NCBI RefSeq assembly: GCF_022919115.1
Contig: NZ_CP095072.1
Location: forward strand, 1,488,001 to 1,552,000
Length of the DNA: 64,000 nucleotides
Origin: Gracilibacillus caseinilyticus
GTDB lineage: Bacteria > Bacillota > Bacilli > Bacillales > Amphibacillaceae
Direction: 5' to 3'
Below, one piece after another: positions 7,636 through 16,858 of this stretch; the first letter of the stretch is position 1, and each line of letters begins with the position of its first letter. The position numbers were made by a program, and so were the translations under genes. The notes beneath the pieces were generated by a model that was not told where the DNA came from, did not search any database, and saw nothing but the letters and a program-made list of their open reading frames with translations.

Positions 7636-9429
7636 GTGAAGAAAGGCTTAATCAAATTAAATCAGCTGTCACTAAGGACAAGACTTATCATTGCGGTCAT
7701 ATTATGCATTTTATTACCGTGGGTAAGTACGTACCTGGTATCCAATTATTTCACGAAAGATGTTCTAGAGGAACGGGCGGCAAAACAGTCTAAAGATGAC
7801 TTGCGCATGATTGAATCGGGGATAAAAAATATTTTAGACGATATGATGTATACGTCGAATTATATTCAGTTTGACACGAATATGAATAAGCTGCTCAAAA
7901 AACAAGAATTAATTAATGCAGATTCACCGGAAGCTTCGCAACAAATGGCCGTGAATTACCTGCATATATCGAAAGCGTTAGTGGGCCTGACTGATATGTT
8001 AACACCAGCCTATATTTCGATCCTTTTTAACAATGATTTATACTATACCAATTATTCAAGGGTCGATTTCAATCCATTGCAATTCAAAAAACAGGACTGG
8101 TTTCAGAAGCTGGATACCTTGAGCTTCTATGATACGTTATGGATTGGTGCCCAGCAGAATTATATACAGGCAGAGCGAAAGTCAGATCCCTATTTGATCA
8201 CCATAGGGCGAAAAATCGAAAGCTCTACACCATTGGATGCATATCTGATTATCAGTTTCAAGGAGGAACAAATAAAAGAGATGTTTGAGAATATGCAAAG
8301 CGACCACCATACTAAATTGTACCTGACCAATCAATCTGGTGAGATATATTCCAGTGTGGATAAGCAAGAGATTGGCGAAACCTTGCCTTACAATGTTTCA
8401 GAGAAATCTTATCAGGTTGTAGACTATCAAAATGAATCTCATTTGCTTGTTTCCTATCCTGTATCGTATACAGGCTGGAGGTTGGTTAGCTTAGTGCCTT
8501 ATAAAAGCACAATTGGTTCTATTAATACCGTTACAAGAACGACTATCCTGATTCAAGGCGGCTTTCTCGTGATTTTTCTAATCGGTTTGATTGTACTGGT
8601 ACGAGAAATGACAAAGCCATTGGTCACATTAACGAACGTGACAAAATCCGTTGAGAAAGGCGACCTGTCTGCCAGATTCGATACCCCTGGCAATCACGAT
8701 GTAGCACAATTAGGTCATTCATTCAATCATATGCTTGATACCATTGAAACCATGATAGAACAGGTAAGGATACAGGAAGAAACGAAAAGAAATGCAGAAT
8801 TGGATATGCTGCAAGCTCAGATCAATCCGCATTTTTTATTTAATGTATTAAATGCGATTCGTCTTCAAATCAAGATGAAGGGTGATACCGATAGTGCAGC
8901 AGTCATCTATTCGCTGTCCGCATTACTCCGGATGACCATTAATCGTAATAATGCATTTATTCCGTTAGGTGAAGAGCTGTCTATTGTCCAGCACTATGTT
9001 GATTTGATGAACTTCCGACACCAGCATGACGTGAAATTGCTCCTATCTGTAGATGAGCCAACTACCGTGAAAGAGGTACCACGTTTTTTCTTACAGCCGA
9101 TTATTGAGAACGCTATCATACACGGTTATAATGAAAAGCAAGAGACAGTAGAGATAGACGCTTTTCTGCAAGAGGATGGCTATGTCGAAATACTGATTCA
9201 AGATAATGGGGTGGGAATGAACACTGCGACATTAGAAAAACTGCGCAATAAAATATCAGATATGACGTTGGATGAGTTGAAGCGAAAGGATACCCAATCC
9301 TTTAATGGTATCGGGCTGCAAAATGTGTACCAACGTATGAAACTGATTTATGGAGATGCTTTTGATATGGTGATCGATAGTTTGGAAGGAGATGGAACGG
9401 TAATTGTCTTCCGGATTCCGGTTGAATGA
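7636..9429 (+). CDS. YesM-family sensor histidine kinase
   Basis: This is a membrane sensor kinase of the YesM/LytS-like class that senses extracellular sugars and phosphorylates a YesN-type partner. Helix 1 spans about residues 14-36, an extracellular dCache-like sensor follows to about 300, then helix 2 (ILIQGGFLVIFLIGLIVLV), HAMP, and the His_kinase box INPHFLFN with phospho-acceptor His399. The ATPase domain follows (N box FLQPIIENAIIHG, G1 DNGVGM). GTG 7636 is preferred: GTGGTG lies seven bases upstream, whereas the longer frame from 7591 has an implausible cysteine-rich start inside a palindromic repeat. The gene overlaps the leader of the regulator. Length 597 agrees with the family. 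Confidence 0.87.
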   Translation: MKKGLIKLNQLSLRTRLIIAVILCILLPWVSTYLVSNYFTKDVLEERAAKQSKDDLRMIESGIKNILDDMMYTSNYIQFDTNMNKLLKKQELINADSPEASQQMAVNYLHISKALVGLTDMLTPAYISILFNNDLYYTNYSRVDFNPLQFKKQDWFQKLDTLSFYDTLWIGAQQNYIQAERKSDPYLITIGRKIESSTPLDAYLIISFKEEQIKEMFENMQSDHHTKLYLTNQSGEIYSSVDKQEIGETLPYNVSEKSYQVVDYQNESHLLVSYPVSYTGWRLVSLVPYKSTIGSINTVTRTTILIQGGFLVIFLIGLIVLVREMTKPLVTLTNVTKSVEKGDLSARFDTPGNHDVAQLGHSFNHMLDTIETMIEQVRIQEETKRNAELDMLQAQINPHFLFNVLNAIRLQIKMKGDTDSAAVIYSLSALLRMTINRNNAFIPLGEELSIVQHYVDLMNFRHQHDVKLLLSVDEPTTVKEVPRFFLQPIIENAIIHGYNEKQETVEIDAFLQEDGYVEILIQDNGVGMNTATLEKLRNKISDMTLDELKRKDTQSFNGIGLQNVYQRMKLIYGDAFDMVIDSLEGDGTVIVFRIPVE

Positions 9430-9440
9430 GGAGGAAGAAG

Positions 9441-11048
9441 ATGTATCGCGTAGTGTTAGTAGATGATGATGCACTGGTTATAGAGTTTCTGCGAAGAATG
9501 ATTCCATGGGAGCAATATGGTTTTGAAGTGATGGCAAGTTTTAAAGATAGTCAGCAGGCATTAGCATATTTAGAGAATAATAGCTTTGACGTGCTTATTA
9601 CGGATATAGGCATGCCCAGACTAAATGGAATTGAGTTAATCTCACAGTTAAGAAAGCAAAACATAGCATCTTATAATATTATTCTTTCCTGTCATGATGA
9701 ATTTCGTTTTGCCCAACAAGCATTAAAACTAGAGGCATATGATTATATCCTGAAAGAATCGATGGAGGAGGAGCACTTAATCGCAGTATTAGAACAATTA
9801 AAGGATACGATTGATCAGGATCGGCTATCTGTAAGCAAACAGCATAAGCTCGCAAAATTCTTGGAAGATAATAATGCCATTTTAAAAGCAAAATTCCTTG
9901 AAAAAATTATGCAAGAGGATCGTTTGCAGCATACGGATTGGCTGGAGGAACAAGAACAATTATTAGGAATTGATTTTTATCATGAGGCATTTACGGTGGT
10001 GCTAACGTATATTGATCAATATTATGATGCGATAGCGCATTATGAGAATGACACGATCCTTCAATTTGCGGTAAACAATATTGTGGAAGAAGTCTTAGGT
10101 GAAAACCACCAGCAGCATGTGCAAGTATTTTATTTAAAAGGCAGATTTTTAATGCTTTTTCCGAATAAGGCTGAAGACATCTATTATACAATGGAGAAAA
10201 TACATGCTCACATGAAACATTTTTTAAACATTAGTGTGACGTCTGTGGTGAGTGGTGCAGATCTCCAGCATCAACAGCTTATTGAGCATATGCGATTATT
10301 ATTAAATAATAAAGACGCACGATTCTATTACCCACATAACAGTATACAAGCCTTTTACCTTGAGTCATATTGTCAGGAGACGCTGTTCACTAACTATGTG
10401 GCTTTTATTAAACGGTTAAAAGACTATATTCTGACGGAGGAACAAGAACCACTGATGCATTTACTGTCCAACGAATTTTCGGTTATTAAGAAGAAAAAAT
10501 ACGCGCCCGCTATGGTGAAGGATTGGGTGATGAAAGCTATTTTGGATATGAATATATCGTTGAATGCGTTGAGAAATTTTGAGGCAGATTCTCTGGAGAC
10601 GATAACAGCGTATGTGATGTACAAAATAGAGACAATTGAACATCTCGAGAAGGTAACGAAAGTTATTTTTACTCAGTTTATCGATCAGGTGAAGGAGATG
10701 GATGTATCACAAAAAAATGAGGATATTATTAAAGTGCAAAAATACGTACAGACTCATCTTGATAAGAAATTATCCTTAACAGCGGCTGCGGAACATCTGC
10801 ATTTAAATGCCAGTTATTTCAGCAGAATGTTTAAACGCGAGACAGGTGAAGGGTTCATCGAATATGTAACGAAACTTAAGATGGAAAAAGCATTGGAATT
10901 AGTAGATCATACAACCAAAAGCACCGAGGAAATAGCCTATGCATTAGGATTTGATACGAAAAGTTATTTTTTGAAATTGTTTAAGAAACATCATGGTTAC
11001 TCTCCGAAGGATTACAGGTATCGGGAAGAAGTGAAATCTCGTTTATAA
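9441..11048 (+). CDS. YesN-family response regulator, REC + AraC
   Basis: This is the cognate regulator of the upstream kinase. The receiver domain occupies residues 1-120 with the acidic pair (VDDD), phospho-acceptor Asp55 in LITDIGMP and the switch lysine in YILKES. A long linker of about 300 residues follows. The C-terminal AraC/XylS double helix-turn-helix spans about 427-530 (LTAAAEHLHLNASYFSRMFK and IAYALGFDTKSYFLKLFK). ATG 9441 is chosen since AGGAGG at 9429-9434 sits six bases upstream; the in-frame ATG at 9426 overlaps the kinase stop. It presumably activates the transporter and lyase genes in response to pectin fragments. Confidence 0.88.
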   Translation: MYRVVLVDDDALVIEFLRRMIPWEQYGFEVMASFKDSQQALAYLENNSFDVLITDIGMPRLNGIELISQLRKQNIASYNIILSCHDEFRFAQQALKLEAYDYILKESMEEEHLIAVLEQLKDTIDQDRLSVSKQHKLAKFLEDNNAILKAKFLEKIMQEDRLQHTDWLEEQEQLLGIDFYHEAFTVVLTYIDQYYDAIAHYENDTILQFAVNNIVEEVLGENHQQHVQVFYLKGRFLMLFPNKAEDIYYTMEKIHAHMKHFLNISVTSVVSGADLQHQQLIEHMRLLLNNKDARFYYPHNSIQAFYLESYCQETLFTNYVAFIKRLKDYILTEEQEPLMHLLSNEFSVIKKKKYAPAMVKDWVMKAILDMNISLNALRNFEADSLETITAYVMYKIETIEHLEKVTKVIFTQFIDQVKEMDVSQKNEDIIKVQKYVQTHLDKKLSLTAAAEHLHLNASYFSRMFKRETGEGFIEYVTKLKMEKALELVDHTTKSTEEIAYALGFDTKSYFLKLFKKHHGYSPKDYRYREEVKSRL

Positions 11049-11054
11049 TAGTAC

Positions 11055-11116
11055 AGCAGAGTGGAACAAGGAAGTAATCATTTGTTCCACTCACATCATT
11101 TCTGCTCCGTTTTTTA
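11055..11116 (+). terminator. Nested hairpin terminator after the yesN-like gene
   Basis: An inner 11-bp stem (GAGTGGAACAA / TTGTTCCACTC) is flanked by outer AGCAGA / TCTGCT pairing, then a T-run at 11110-11116. It closes the kinase-regulator transcript. Confidence 0.7.
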
Positions 11117-11189
11117 CAATATGCTGTTCTCCCCACTAGTAAAGCATTTGCATGGCAGATAGGAGCGAATCACCATATTCTATAGACTT

Positions 11190-11318
11190 AAAGACTATGC
11201 TAGCTTAGCCGTGCCCACAGGAAGCGGAGCATATTTCCAGAGCTATGCTAAGCAGTTAAAACCTCTCAAAATGACCACAATGACATACGGCTCCACTTTA
11301 CATAATCCGTTTTATAGG
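11190..11318. repeat. Right-end fragment of the family B inverted-repeat element
   Basis: The block GGAAGCGGAGCATATTTCC followed by AGAGCTATGCTAAGCAG matches the right module of the full element at 21399. It ends in TTTACATAATCCGTTTTATA, a diverged copy of that element's right terminal repeat. The left part is missing, so this is a truncated copy. The rest of the 11117-11385 gap shows no gene. Confidence 0.55.
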
Positions 11319-11385
11319 TAGCTATCGTTATGCCCTGCTTTTCTATAAAACGACAAATTATTTCCCTGGTAATGAAATTGAAATG

Positions 11386-12651
11386 TTACTCGCCAAAGAT
11401 GTATTGATCTAAAAAGGGGTTACGGAATTTTCCGTTAGGGTCGTATTTTTGCAGTAACGAACGGAATTCCGGCAATTTTGGATAGCGAGCTTGGACTTGA
11501 GCCGGTGCCATGGTGAAGAGCTTGCCCCAATGTGGACGTGGTTCAAATGCTTTTAAGGCTGCTTCAATTTCTGGTAAGACTTGCTGGACACTTTCCCAGT
11601 CATCTTTCCAGGTGAAATGGATGCCGATCGAGTCTTGCTGATAGTTCATGCTCATCCATAGATCATCCTGTGCAATAGAACGGAGCTCACACACATAGAG
11701 TAATGGTGATATTTTTTTACCAAGCTTACCGATCGCTGTTACCGCATCGACAATATGCTGTCGGGGAATAATATATTCTGTTTGTAATTCTTTTCCACTG
11801 CTCGGCGTGAAATTCATACGGAAATGCGGCATTCGATCATGCCAGATACCGGCAACTCCTAATTGATCTGTGCAATGCTCAGCACCGTGCCCGGCAATCG
11901 GATGCATTTTTTCCGTGGCTAATGTTGCGCCATATAATTCCGGTACTGCTTCAGCAGATGCGTCTTCTGCAACTTTTTCCTTTTGCCATACTTGGTTGAA
12001 TCCGGGACTGCTCCAATCTGTAAAAAGACTGACGCTGTAAGCACTGGCGAAGATTTCTTCGACATGCTCCTGAAAAGAAGCAAGCGTCAGGTTATGATAG
12101 ACGTTCTGTTTGATATGATATTCAGGTACTAAGTCAAGGGTAAGCTTGGTCACGACTCCGAACCCGCCAAGTCCTACGACAAGAGCTTTTAATGTTTCTT
12201 CGTCGTCTTTTCGTGAAAGATGAACCAGTTCTCCATTGGCATCAACAAATTCGATACCACTTACAATTGTTGCCAGGTTGCCATTGTGATCGCCGGAACC
12301 ATGCGTTGCCGTCATACATGCGCCGGCAACTGATATATGTGGAAGCGATGCCAGGTTATGAAGTGCTAAACCCGTGCCTTCTAAATATAACGACAAATCA
12401 CTATATTTCATGCCAGCTTCGACCGTTATGGTTTGTGCTTCTTTATTAAAATCTACCACCTGGCTGAGGTGCTCAAGGGACATCATATGATGCTCAGAAT
12501 CGGCGATGCTGTTAAAGGAATGCCGGCTGCCAACCACTTTTACGTAATTACATTCTTTTACTAGTTGTTGAATGTCCGCTACGTTTTGCGGGGTATGCCA
12601 GTTCGTTGTGCTGTACGTGTAATTTCCTGCCCAATTTTGCTGTTTTTTCAT
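11386..12651 (-). CDS. FAD-binding alditol/xylitol oxidase-like protein
   Basis: This 421-residue flavoenzyme belongs to the vanillyl-alcohol-oxidase superfamily and looks like alditol (xylitol) oxidase, which oxidises the terminal hydroxyl of polyols to an aldose with release of hydrogen peroxide. The FAD domain contains VVGSRHSF with His44 in the position of the covalently flavin-bound histidine of Streptomyces AldO, followed by VEAGMKYSDLSLYL and GATHGSG-like ATHGSGDHNG. The C-terminal substrate domain has the family signature EPRPHWGKLF. Length matches AldO (418). It is a single gene facing away from the sugar transporter at 12986. The physiological substrate is unknown; a sugar alcohol or an aldonolactone are both possible. 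Confidence 0.83.
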   Translation of the reverse strand: MKKQQNWAGNYTYSTTNWHTPQNVADIQQLVKECNYVKVVGSRHSFNSIADSEHHMMSLEHLSQVVDFNKEAQTITVEAGMKYSDLSLYLEGTGLALHNLASLPHISVAGACMTATHGSGDHNGNLATIVSGIEFVDANGELVHLSRKDDEETLKALVVGLGGFGVVTKLTLDLVPEYHIKQNVYHNLTLASFQEHVEEIFASAYSVSLFTDWSSPGFNQVWQKEKVAEDASAEAVPELYGATLATEKMHPIAGHGAEHCTDQLGVAGIWHDRMPHFRMNFTPSSGKELQTEYIIPRQHIVDAVTAIGKLGKKISPLLYVCELRSIAQDDLWMSMNYQQDSIGIHFTWKDDWESVQQVLPEIEAALKAFEPRPHWGKLFTMAPAQVQARYPKLPEFRSLLQKYDPNGKFRNPFLDQYIFGE

Positions 12652-12903
12652 AGTTTTTCTGCTCCTTTATCAATCTTTTTGTTATGTAATGAATAGGTTT
12701 ACATTTGATGGTTATGAAAAAGGTTTCTCTCTCTTAGTATTAGGATAGCACGGAATCGAAGAAAATACAGTAACAAACTATTGATGATAGAGTGGAAGAC
12801 TGTGAATATAGCAGAGGTGCGGCATCCAGTAACTGCTGGCTAATGCTGTATGGCAGAAAAAAGTCTGATTGTGTTGTTTTGTCTGTTTATCTGTTTGTAT
12901 TTG

Positions 12904-12932
12904 TTGACTTGTATTTGTTTCTGTTATAAAGT
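12904..12932 (+). promoter_or_regulatory. Candidate sigma-A promoter for the second transporter locus
   Basis: TTGACT and TAAAGT are separated by 17 bases, 54 bases upstream of the DUF624 start at 12986. No cre match was found nearby. The remainder of the 12652-12985 gap holds a T/G-rich tract but no supported gene. Confidence 0.4.
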
Positions 12933-12985
12933 ATCCACTGTAACCAGATTTTTGTTAGAAATAGAAAATGAAGGGATAATCTACT

Positions 12986-13606
12986 ATGAAAGAATCTGTG
13001 ATTTTAGTTTGCTGCAGTTGGGTTGTGCGCTTGGCTTATATAAATGTGTTATGGTGTGTGTTTACAATGCTTGGCGGTATTATCTTTGGATGGGCACCTG
13101 CCACTGTCTCTTCATTTACTATTATGAGGAGGTGGATGGACAAGGAAGAGTTCCGCATTCTTCCGTATTTTTGGAAGGTCTATAAAAAAGAATTTTCACA
13201 AGCAAATGCAAGCGGTTTAATAAACCTGGTGATCTTTATAATTTTATTGACAAATCTCCTCATACTCTCGAATACTTCGAGCCCTTTTACGTCAATTTTT
13301 ATCATCGGCAATTGGTCCCTGTTCCTGTTATTTACGATATTTATGCTGATATTTTATGTGGTGTACACATTTGTGGAGGGGAGCACCTTATCAAAATATC
13401 AACAAGCACTATTTTTCTCGATTTCGAGATTGCCGATTTCTCTATTAATCCTGCTTGTAAATGCGTCTTGGGTCTGGATATTGTGTCAGTTTCCAGGTTT
13501 AATTTTACTGTTTAGTGTAAGCGTTTCTCTATTATTCACTTTTCTATTAGCCAGATTTTCCTGGTTGAACATGGTAGATAACTATTATAAAAGGAGTGCA
13601 ATCTGA
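12986..13606 (+). CDS. YesL-like DUF624 membrane protein (second copy)
   Basis: This 206-residue protein is a paralogue of the product at 3278-3910. It shares the family's N-terminal block (VVRLAYINVLWCVFTMLGGIIFGWAPAT) and four to five transmembrane segments. It is the first gene of an operon with a binding lipoprotein and two sugar permeases, the usual context of the family, and its stop codon directly abuts the next start. The ribosome binding site is weak (GAAGGG about 12 bases upstream), so translation may be low. Function is unproven for the family; a role in transporter assembly or sensing is inference. Confidence 0.82.
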   Translation: MKESVILVCCSWVVRLAYINVLWCVFTMLGGIIFGWAPATVSSFTIMRRWMDKEEFRILPYFWKVYKKEFSQANASGLINLVIFIILLTNLLILSNTSSPFTSIFIIGNWSLFLLFTIFMLIFYVVYTFVEGSTLSKYQQALFFSISRLPISLLILLVNASWVWILCQFPGLILLFSVSVSLLFTFLLARFSWLNMVDNYYKRSAI

Positions 13607-14935
13607 ATGCGAAAATCTAGTAAACTAATGATGCTATTCATCGTTATGATAGCGATAACATTAATTGGCTGTAGCAATAATGCAGAAGAATCTGCCGGAG
13701 CGACGGAGATTCCTGAGAATCCTGAAGATGTGTCGGGAGAAATTACCGTATGGGCCTGGTCACTTGAGGCAGATTTTTTGAATTCGATCATTGAAGATTT
13801 TAATCAAACGTATCCGAATGTGACGGTTAATATTAATAAGCAAGGTCCGGATCAGATTTTTCAGCGACTGGTAACTGGATTAGGCTCTGGACAGGAGAGT
13901 CAGCTGCCGGATTTAGTCCAGATACAAGACACGGATATTGCCTCTTTCACGAGCAAATTTCCTGATTCGTTTGTGAACCTTAGTGAAGTCGGGTTTAGTG
14001 AACATGATGGATCTTTTGCAGAGTCCAAACAAGAGATGGTGAAAGATGCCGATGGTAATTATATTGCCTTTCCACGTGATTTAGGTCCTGTCGGTGTCTT
14101 TTATCGTAAGGATATTTTTGAACAAGCAGGTGTGGATGCCGAGTCTATTAAGACGTGGGATGACTATATCGAAGCTGGTGAAGTCATTATGGAGGAAACA
14201 GGAGTGCCGATGCTTGGACTTGCATTAAACCAGCAAGTAGCCTTGGCGAGATTTATGATTCACCAGCAAGAATCGTTCTACTTCACGGATGAAGGGGAAT
14301 TGAATGTAGGTTCAGATGAGTTATTAAAAGCAGCGGGGAAAATTAAAGAAATGAGCGATAAAGGGATCACAACGAATGTAACGGATTCAGAAGGCCAGAT
14401 GGCAGCGATCAAAAATGATGGTGTTGCTACTGTACCTAATTCTGTCTGGTACAACGGTTCACTGATGGATCAAGCGCCAGAATTATCTGGTGAGTGGGGA
14501 ACGTTTGCTTTACCTAGTTTTGAAGAAGGTGGCGTTCGTGCTGCCAATAGTGGTGGTTCAAGCTTTGCCATACCGAATTCGTCCTCAAATAAGGAAGCAG
14601 CTTACGTATTTGGTGAATTTCTATCTACCAATGTTGATATGGAAGTGAAAGGCTTGCAAGAATTTGGTCTATTCCCATCGTTAGAGGCGGCCTATGATGA
14701 TCCAGTATTCGAAGAGGGCTTGGAATACTTTGACGGTGAAAAATTCTATCAAAAATTTGCTGATATTGCGGTGAACATCCCACAGGTTACCTATACCGGT
14801 GACTATCCAGAGGTAGATGATACGGTCAATGAAGAAATGGCGAATATGCTGTTAAATGACGGAAACCCGGAAGAAATGCAGCAAAGGCTAGTCGAACGGA
14901 TTGAAGCAAGTACAGGGAAAGAGGATGTAAATTAA
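13607..14935 (+). CDS. Sugar-binding lipoprotein (extracellular family 1)
   Basis: This 442-residue solute-binding lipoprotein has a lipobox LIGC (Cys22) and an acidic linker. The mature domain begins GEITVWAWSLEADFLNSIIEDFNQTYPNV, characteristic of family 1 carbohydrate binders such as the arabinosaccharide and lactose types. Signature segments IPNSSSNKEAAYVFGEFL and the final helices fit the family. It starts immediately after the DUF624 stop, with AAAGGAG inside the upstream gene, indicating coupled translation. The ligand is unknown. Sequence resemblance to the first binding protein (6135) is low outside general motifs, so the two transporters probably import different glycans. Confidence 0.86.
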   Translation: MRKSSKLMMLFIVMIAITLIGCSNNAEESAGATEIPENPEDVSGEITVWAWSLEADFLNSIIEDFNQTYPNVTVNINKQGPDQIFQRLVTGLGSGQESQLPDLVQIQDTDIASFTSKFPDSFVNLSEVGFSEHDGSFAESKQEMVKDADGNYIAFPRDLGPVGVFYRKDIFEQAGVDAESIKTWDDYIEAGEVIMEETGVPMLGLALNQQVALARFMIHQQESFYFTDEGELNVGSDELLKAAGKIKEMSDKGITTNVTDSEGQMAAIKNDGVATVPNSVWYNGSLMDQAPELSGEWGTFALPSFEEGGVRAANSGGSSFAIPNSSSNKEAAYVFGEFLSTNVDMEVKGLQEFGLFPSLEAAYDDPVFEEGLEYFDGEKFYQKFADIAVNIPQVTYTGDYPEVDDTVNEEMANMLLNDGNPEEMQQRLVERIEASTGKEDVN

Positions 14936-14944
14936 TGGAGGTGG

Positions 14945-14969
14945 CCGTTAGCAGTCTGCCTGCTAACGG
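14945..14969 (+). terminator. Intra-operon hairpin after the binding-protein gene
   Basis: A perfect 10-bp stem (CCGTTAGCAG / CTGCTAACGG) with a 5-base loop lies 9 bases after the stop codon and is not followed by T. Such hairpins between binding-protein and permease genes usually stabilise the upstream mRNA so that binding protein is made in excess. Confidence 0.6.
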
Positions 14970-15014
14970 TCTAACATGCACTATCCTAAGATATACAACG
15001 AAAGGATGGAAATT

Positions 15015-15941
15015 GTGAAGAATTCTTCTTATGGAGAAGTAGTTAATGAGTCAATCAAGAAAAAGAGTGGCAGCAAGCGATCCTTTGATAATCCGCGTAA
15101 TGCACCCTATATTTTCCTGATGCCAGCATTGATTTTTTTCTTGTTGTTCACAGGATATCCGATTGTGTATTCCTTTATCTTAAGTTTGCAGCAATCAGAA
15201 GGGAATGTTACGACGTTTGCAGGTTTAGATAATTATATTCGGCTATTTCAGGATCCGATTTTCTATGAATCGCTTAGTAATACCTTGATTATATTAGTGC
15301 TTCAAGTACCAATTATGTTATTTTTTGCGCTGATATTAGCCGTGTTAATGAATTCGACCATGTTAAAAGCAAAAGGGTTTTTCCGTGTGGCTTATTTCTC
15401 ACCTGCAGTGGCATCGCTAGTATCTGCAGCGGTTATCTTCTTGTTGCTATTAAACCCGGATTATGGCTTAATCAATTATTTATTGTCCTTTATAGGGATT
15501 GATAAAATTGGCTGGTTGAATCATCCGGTTTGGGCGAAGATATCCATCGTGCTCGTTATGATATGGAGATGGACTGGCTACAATATGGTTATTTTACTGG
15601 CAGGGATGCAAAATATTTCGAATGACTTGTATGAGGCGGCCCGCATTGATGGGGCAGGGAAGGTAAGACAGTTCTTCTCGATTACCATTCCACAGTTAAA
15701 GCCGGTTATTTTATTTACAGCAATTGTATCTACGATCGGTACGTTGCAGCTGTTTGATGAGCCATACAACCTCACAGGTGGTGGACCTGTTAATGCAACG
15801 ACAACAATCACGATGTATTTATATCAGAATGCCTTTGAATATTTTGACTTCGAATATGCTTCTGCCATTGCATATGTGGTGGTCGTATTAATCGCACTGC
15901 TATCATTCATACAATTTAAACTGGCAGGTGATGATGAATGA
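15015..15941 (+). CDS. Sugar ABC transporter permease (MalF type)
   Basis: This is the MalF-type permease of the second sugar transporter. A basic N terminus leads into APYIFLMPALIFFLLFTGYPIVYSF and six predicted helices. The EAA loop reads DLYEAARIDGAGKVRQFF, followed by SITIPQLKPVI. The start is uncertain: the frame is open from ATG 14976, but that codon lacks a ribosome binding site, whereas AAAGGATGG at 15001-15009 precedes GTG 15015 at a good distance. I chose GTG 15015 (308 residues). It overlaps the next permease gene by four bases. Confidence 0.84.
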   Translation: MKNSSYGEVVNESIKKKSGSKRSFDNPRNAPYIFLMPALIFFLLFTGYPIVYSFILSLQQSEGNVTTFAGLDNYIRLFQDPIFYESLSNTLIILVLQVPIMLFFALILAVLMNSTMLKAKGFFRVAYFSPAVASLVSAAVIFLLLLNPDYGLINYLLSFIGIDKIGWLNHPVWAKISIVLVMIWRWTGYNMVILLAGMQNISNDLYEAARIDGAGKVRQFFSITIPQLKPVILFTAIVSTIGTLQLFDEPYNLTGGGPVNATTTITMYLYQNAFEYFDFEYASAIAYVVVVLIALLSFIQFKLAGDDE

Positions 15942-16762
15942 GAGTAAGTGGACTGCAGAAAACACTATTCTATACGGTGTTGATTTTATTAGTGATACTG
16001 ACGATTGGTCCTTATTACTGGATGCTGGTAGGTGCAACGAATCCAACCGGCAATATGTTAAATACACCTCCGAGTTTTATACCGGGTGATTACTTTTTGG
16101 AGAATTTAAGAAGCTTATTGAGTCAAATCGATATTTGGCGATCCTTATTCAATTCGGCGGTAACAGCGGTGAGCTTTACGTTTATCAGTGGTATTATCTG
16201 TGCGGCGGCTGGCTTCGCTTTTGCAAAGTATCAATTTAAAGGAAGAAATATCATTTTCGCCTTGTTTTTATTATCGATGATGGTGCCATATCAGGCGTTG
16301 GTTGTGCCGCAATTCCAATTATTTGCGAGCTTTAATTTGCTGAACTCCTATACTGCAATTATTTTGCCACAAATTGCTTATCCGTTCGCGATCTTTCTTA
16401 TGAGGCAGAATATGCAATCGATACCGACGGCGCTGATCGAGGCAGCAAGGATTGATGGCAGTAGTGAAACAGGGATTTTCTTTAAAATTGTATTGCCAAC
16501 AATGATACCGGCAATAGCTGCTGTGTCTATTTTCTTATTCACCCATCAGTGGAACAACTTCTTGTGGCCGCTGATTACAATTACGACCCAGGATATGTAT
16601 ACCCTTCCTGTTGCACTGGCCACGCTGGCCGGTCTGGAAACAGTAGATTACGGTGTATTAATGATGGGGGCGGCGATTTCTGTATTGCCGATATTTATCG
16701 CCTTTTTATTCTTGCAGCGTTATTTCATAGCAGGGATTATCGGAGGGTCTGTTAAAGAATAA
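15938..16762 (+). CDS. Sugar ABC transporter permease (MalG type)
   Basis: This 274-residue MalG-type permease overlaps the preceding gene through an ATGA junction, implying coupled translation. The EAA loop is ALIEAARIDGSSETGIFF, followed by KIVLPTMIPA, and the C terminus RYFIAGIIGGSVKE is the standard ending of the subfamily. It is the last gene of the operon before a strong terminator. As with the first system, no ATPase gene is nearby, so it probably uses a shared MsmX/MalK-like ATPase. It should pair with the 15015 product to form the translocation pore. Confidence 0.87.
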   Translation: MRVSGLQKTLFYTVLILLVILTIGPYYWMLVGATNPTGNMLNTPPSFIPGDYFLENLRSLLSQIDIWRSLFNSAVTAVSFTFISGIICAAAGFAFAKYQFKGRNIIFALFLLSMMVPYQALVVPQFQLFASFNLLNSYTAIILPQIAYPFAIFLMRQNMQSIPTALIEAARIDGSSETGIFFKIVLPTMIPAIAAVSIFLFTHQWNNFLWPLITITTQDMYTLPVALATLAGLETVDYGVLMMGAAISVLPIFIAFLFLQRYFIAGIIGGSVKE

Positions 16763-16773
16763 ATAAAAACGAT

Positions 16774-16816
16774 CTCCCTTTGTTGCAGGTAAGTATCTGT
16801 AACGAAGGGATTTTTG
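16774..16816 (+). terminator. Intrinsic terminator of the second sugar transporter operon
   Basis: A 14-bp stem (TCCCTTTGTTGCAG / CTGTAACGAAGGGA, with G-U pairs) is followed by TTTTT at 16811-16815. Confidence 0.85.
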
Positions 16817-16858
16817 TTGTTGTAAAGTATAAATGCTAGTGTTTATCACGGCGCTAAC

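Noticed and set aside
12850..13185. 111-codon plus-strand frame upstream of and overlapping the DUF624 gene
   Set aside because: No ribosome binding site, cysteine/leucine-rich composition with no domain, and most of it is a shadow of the real DUF624 frame.
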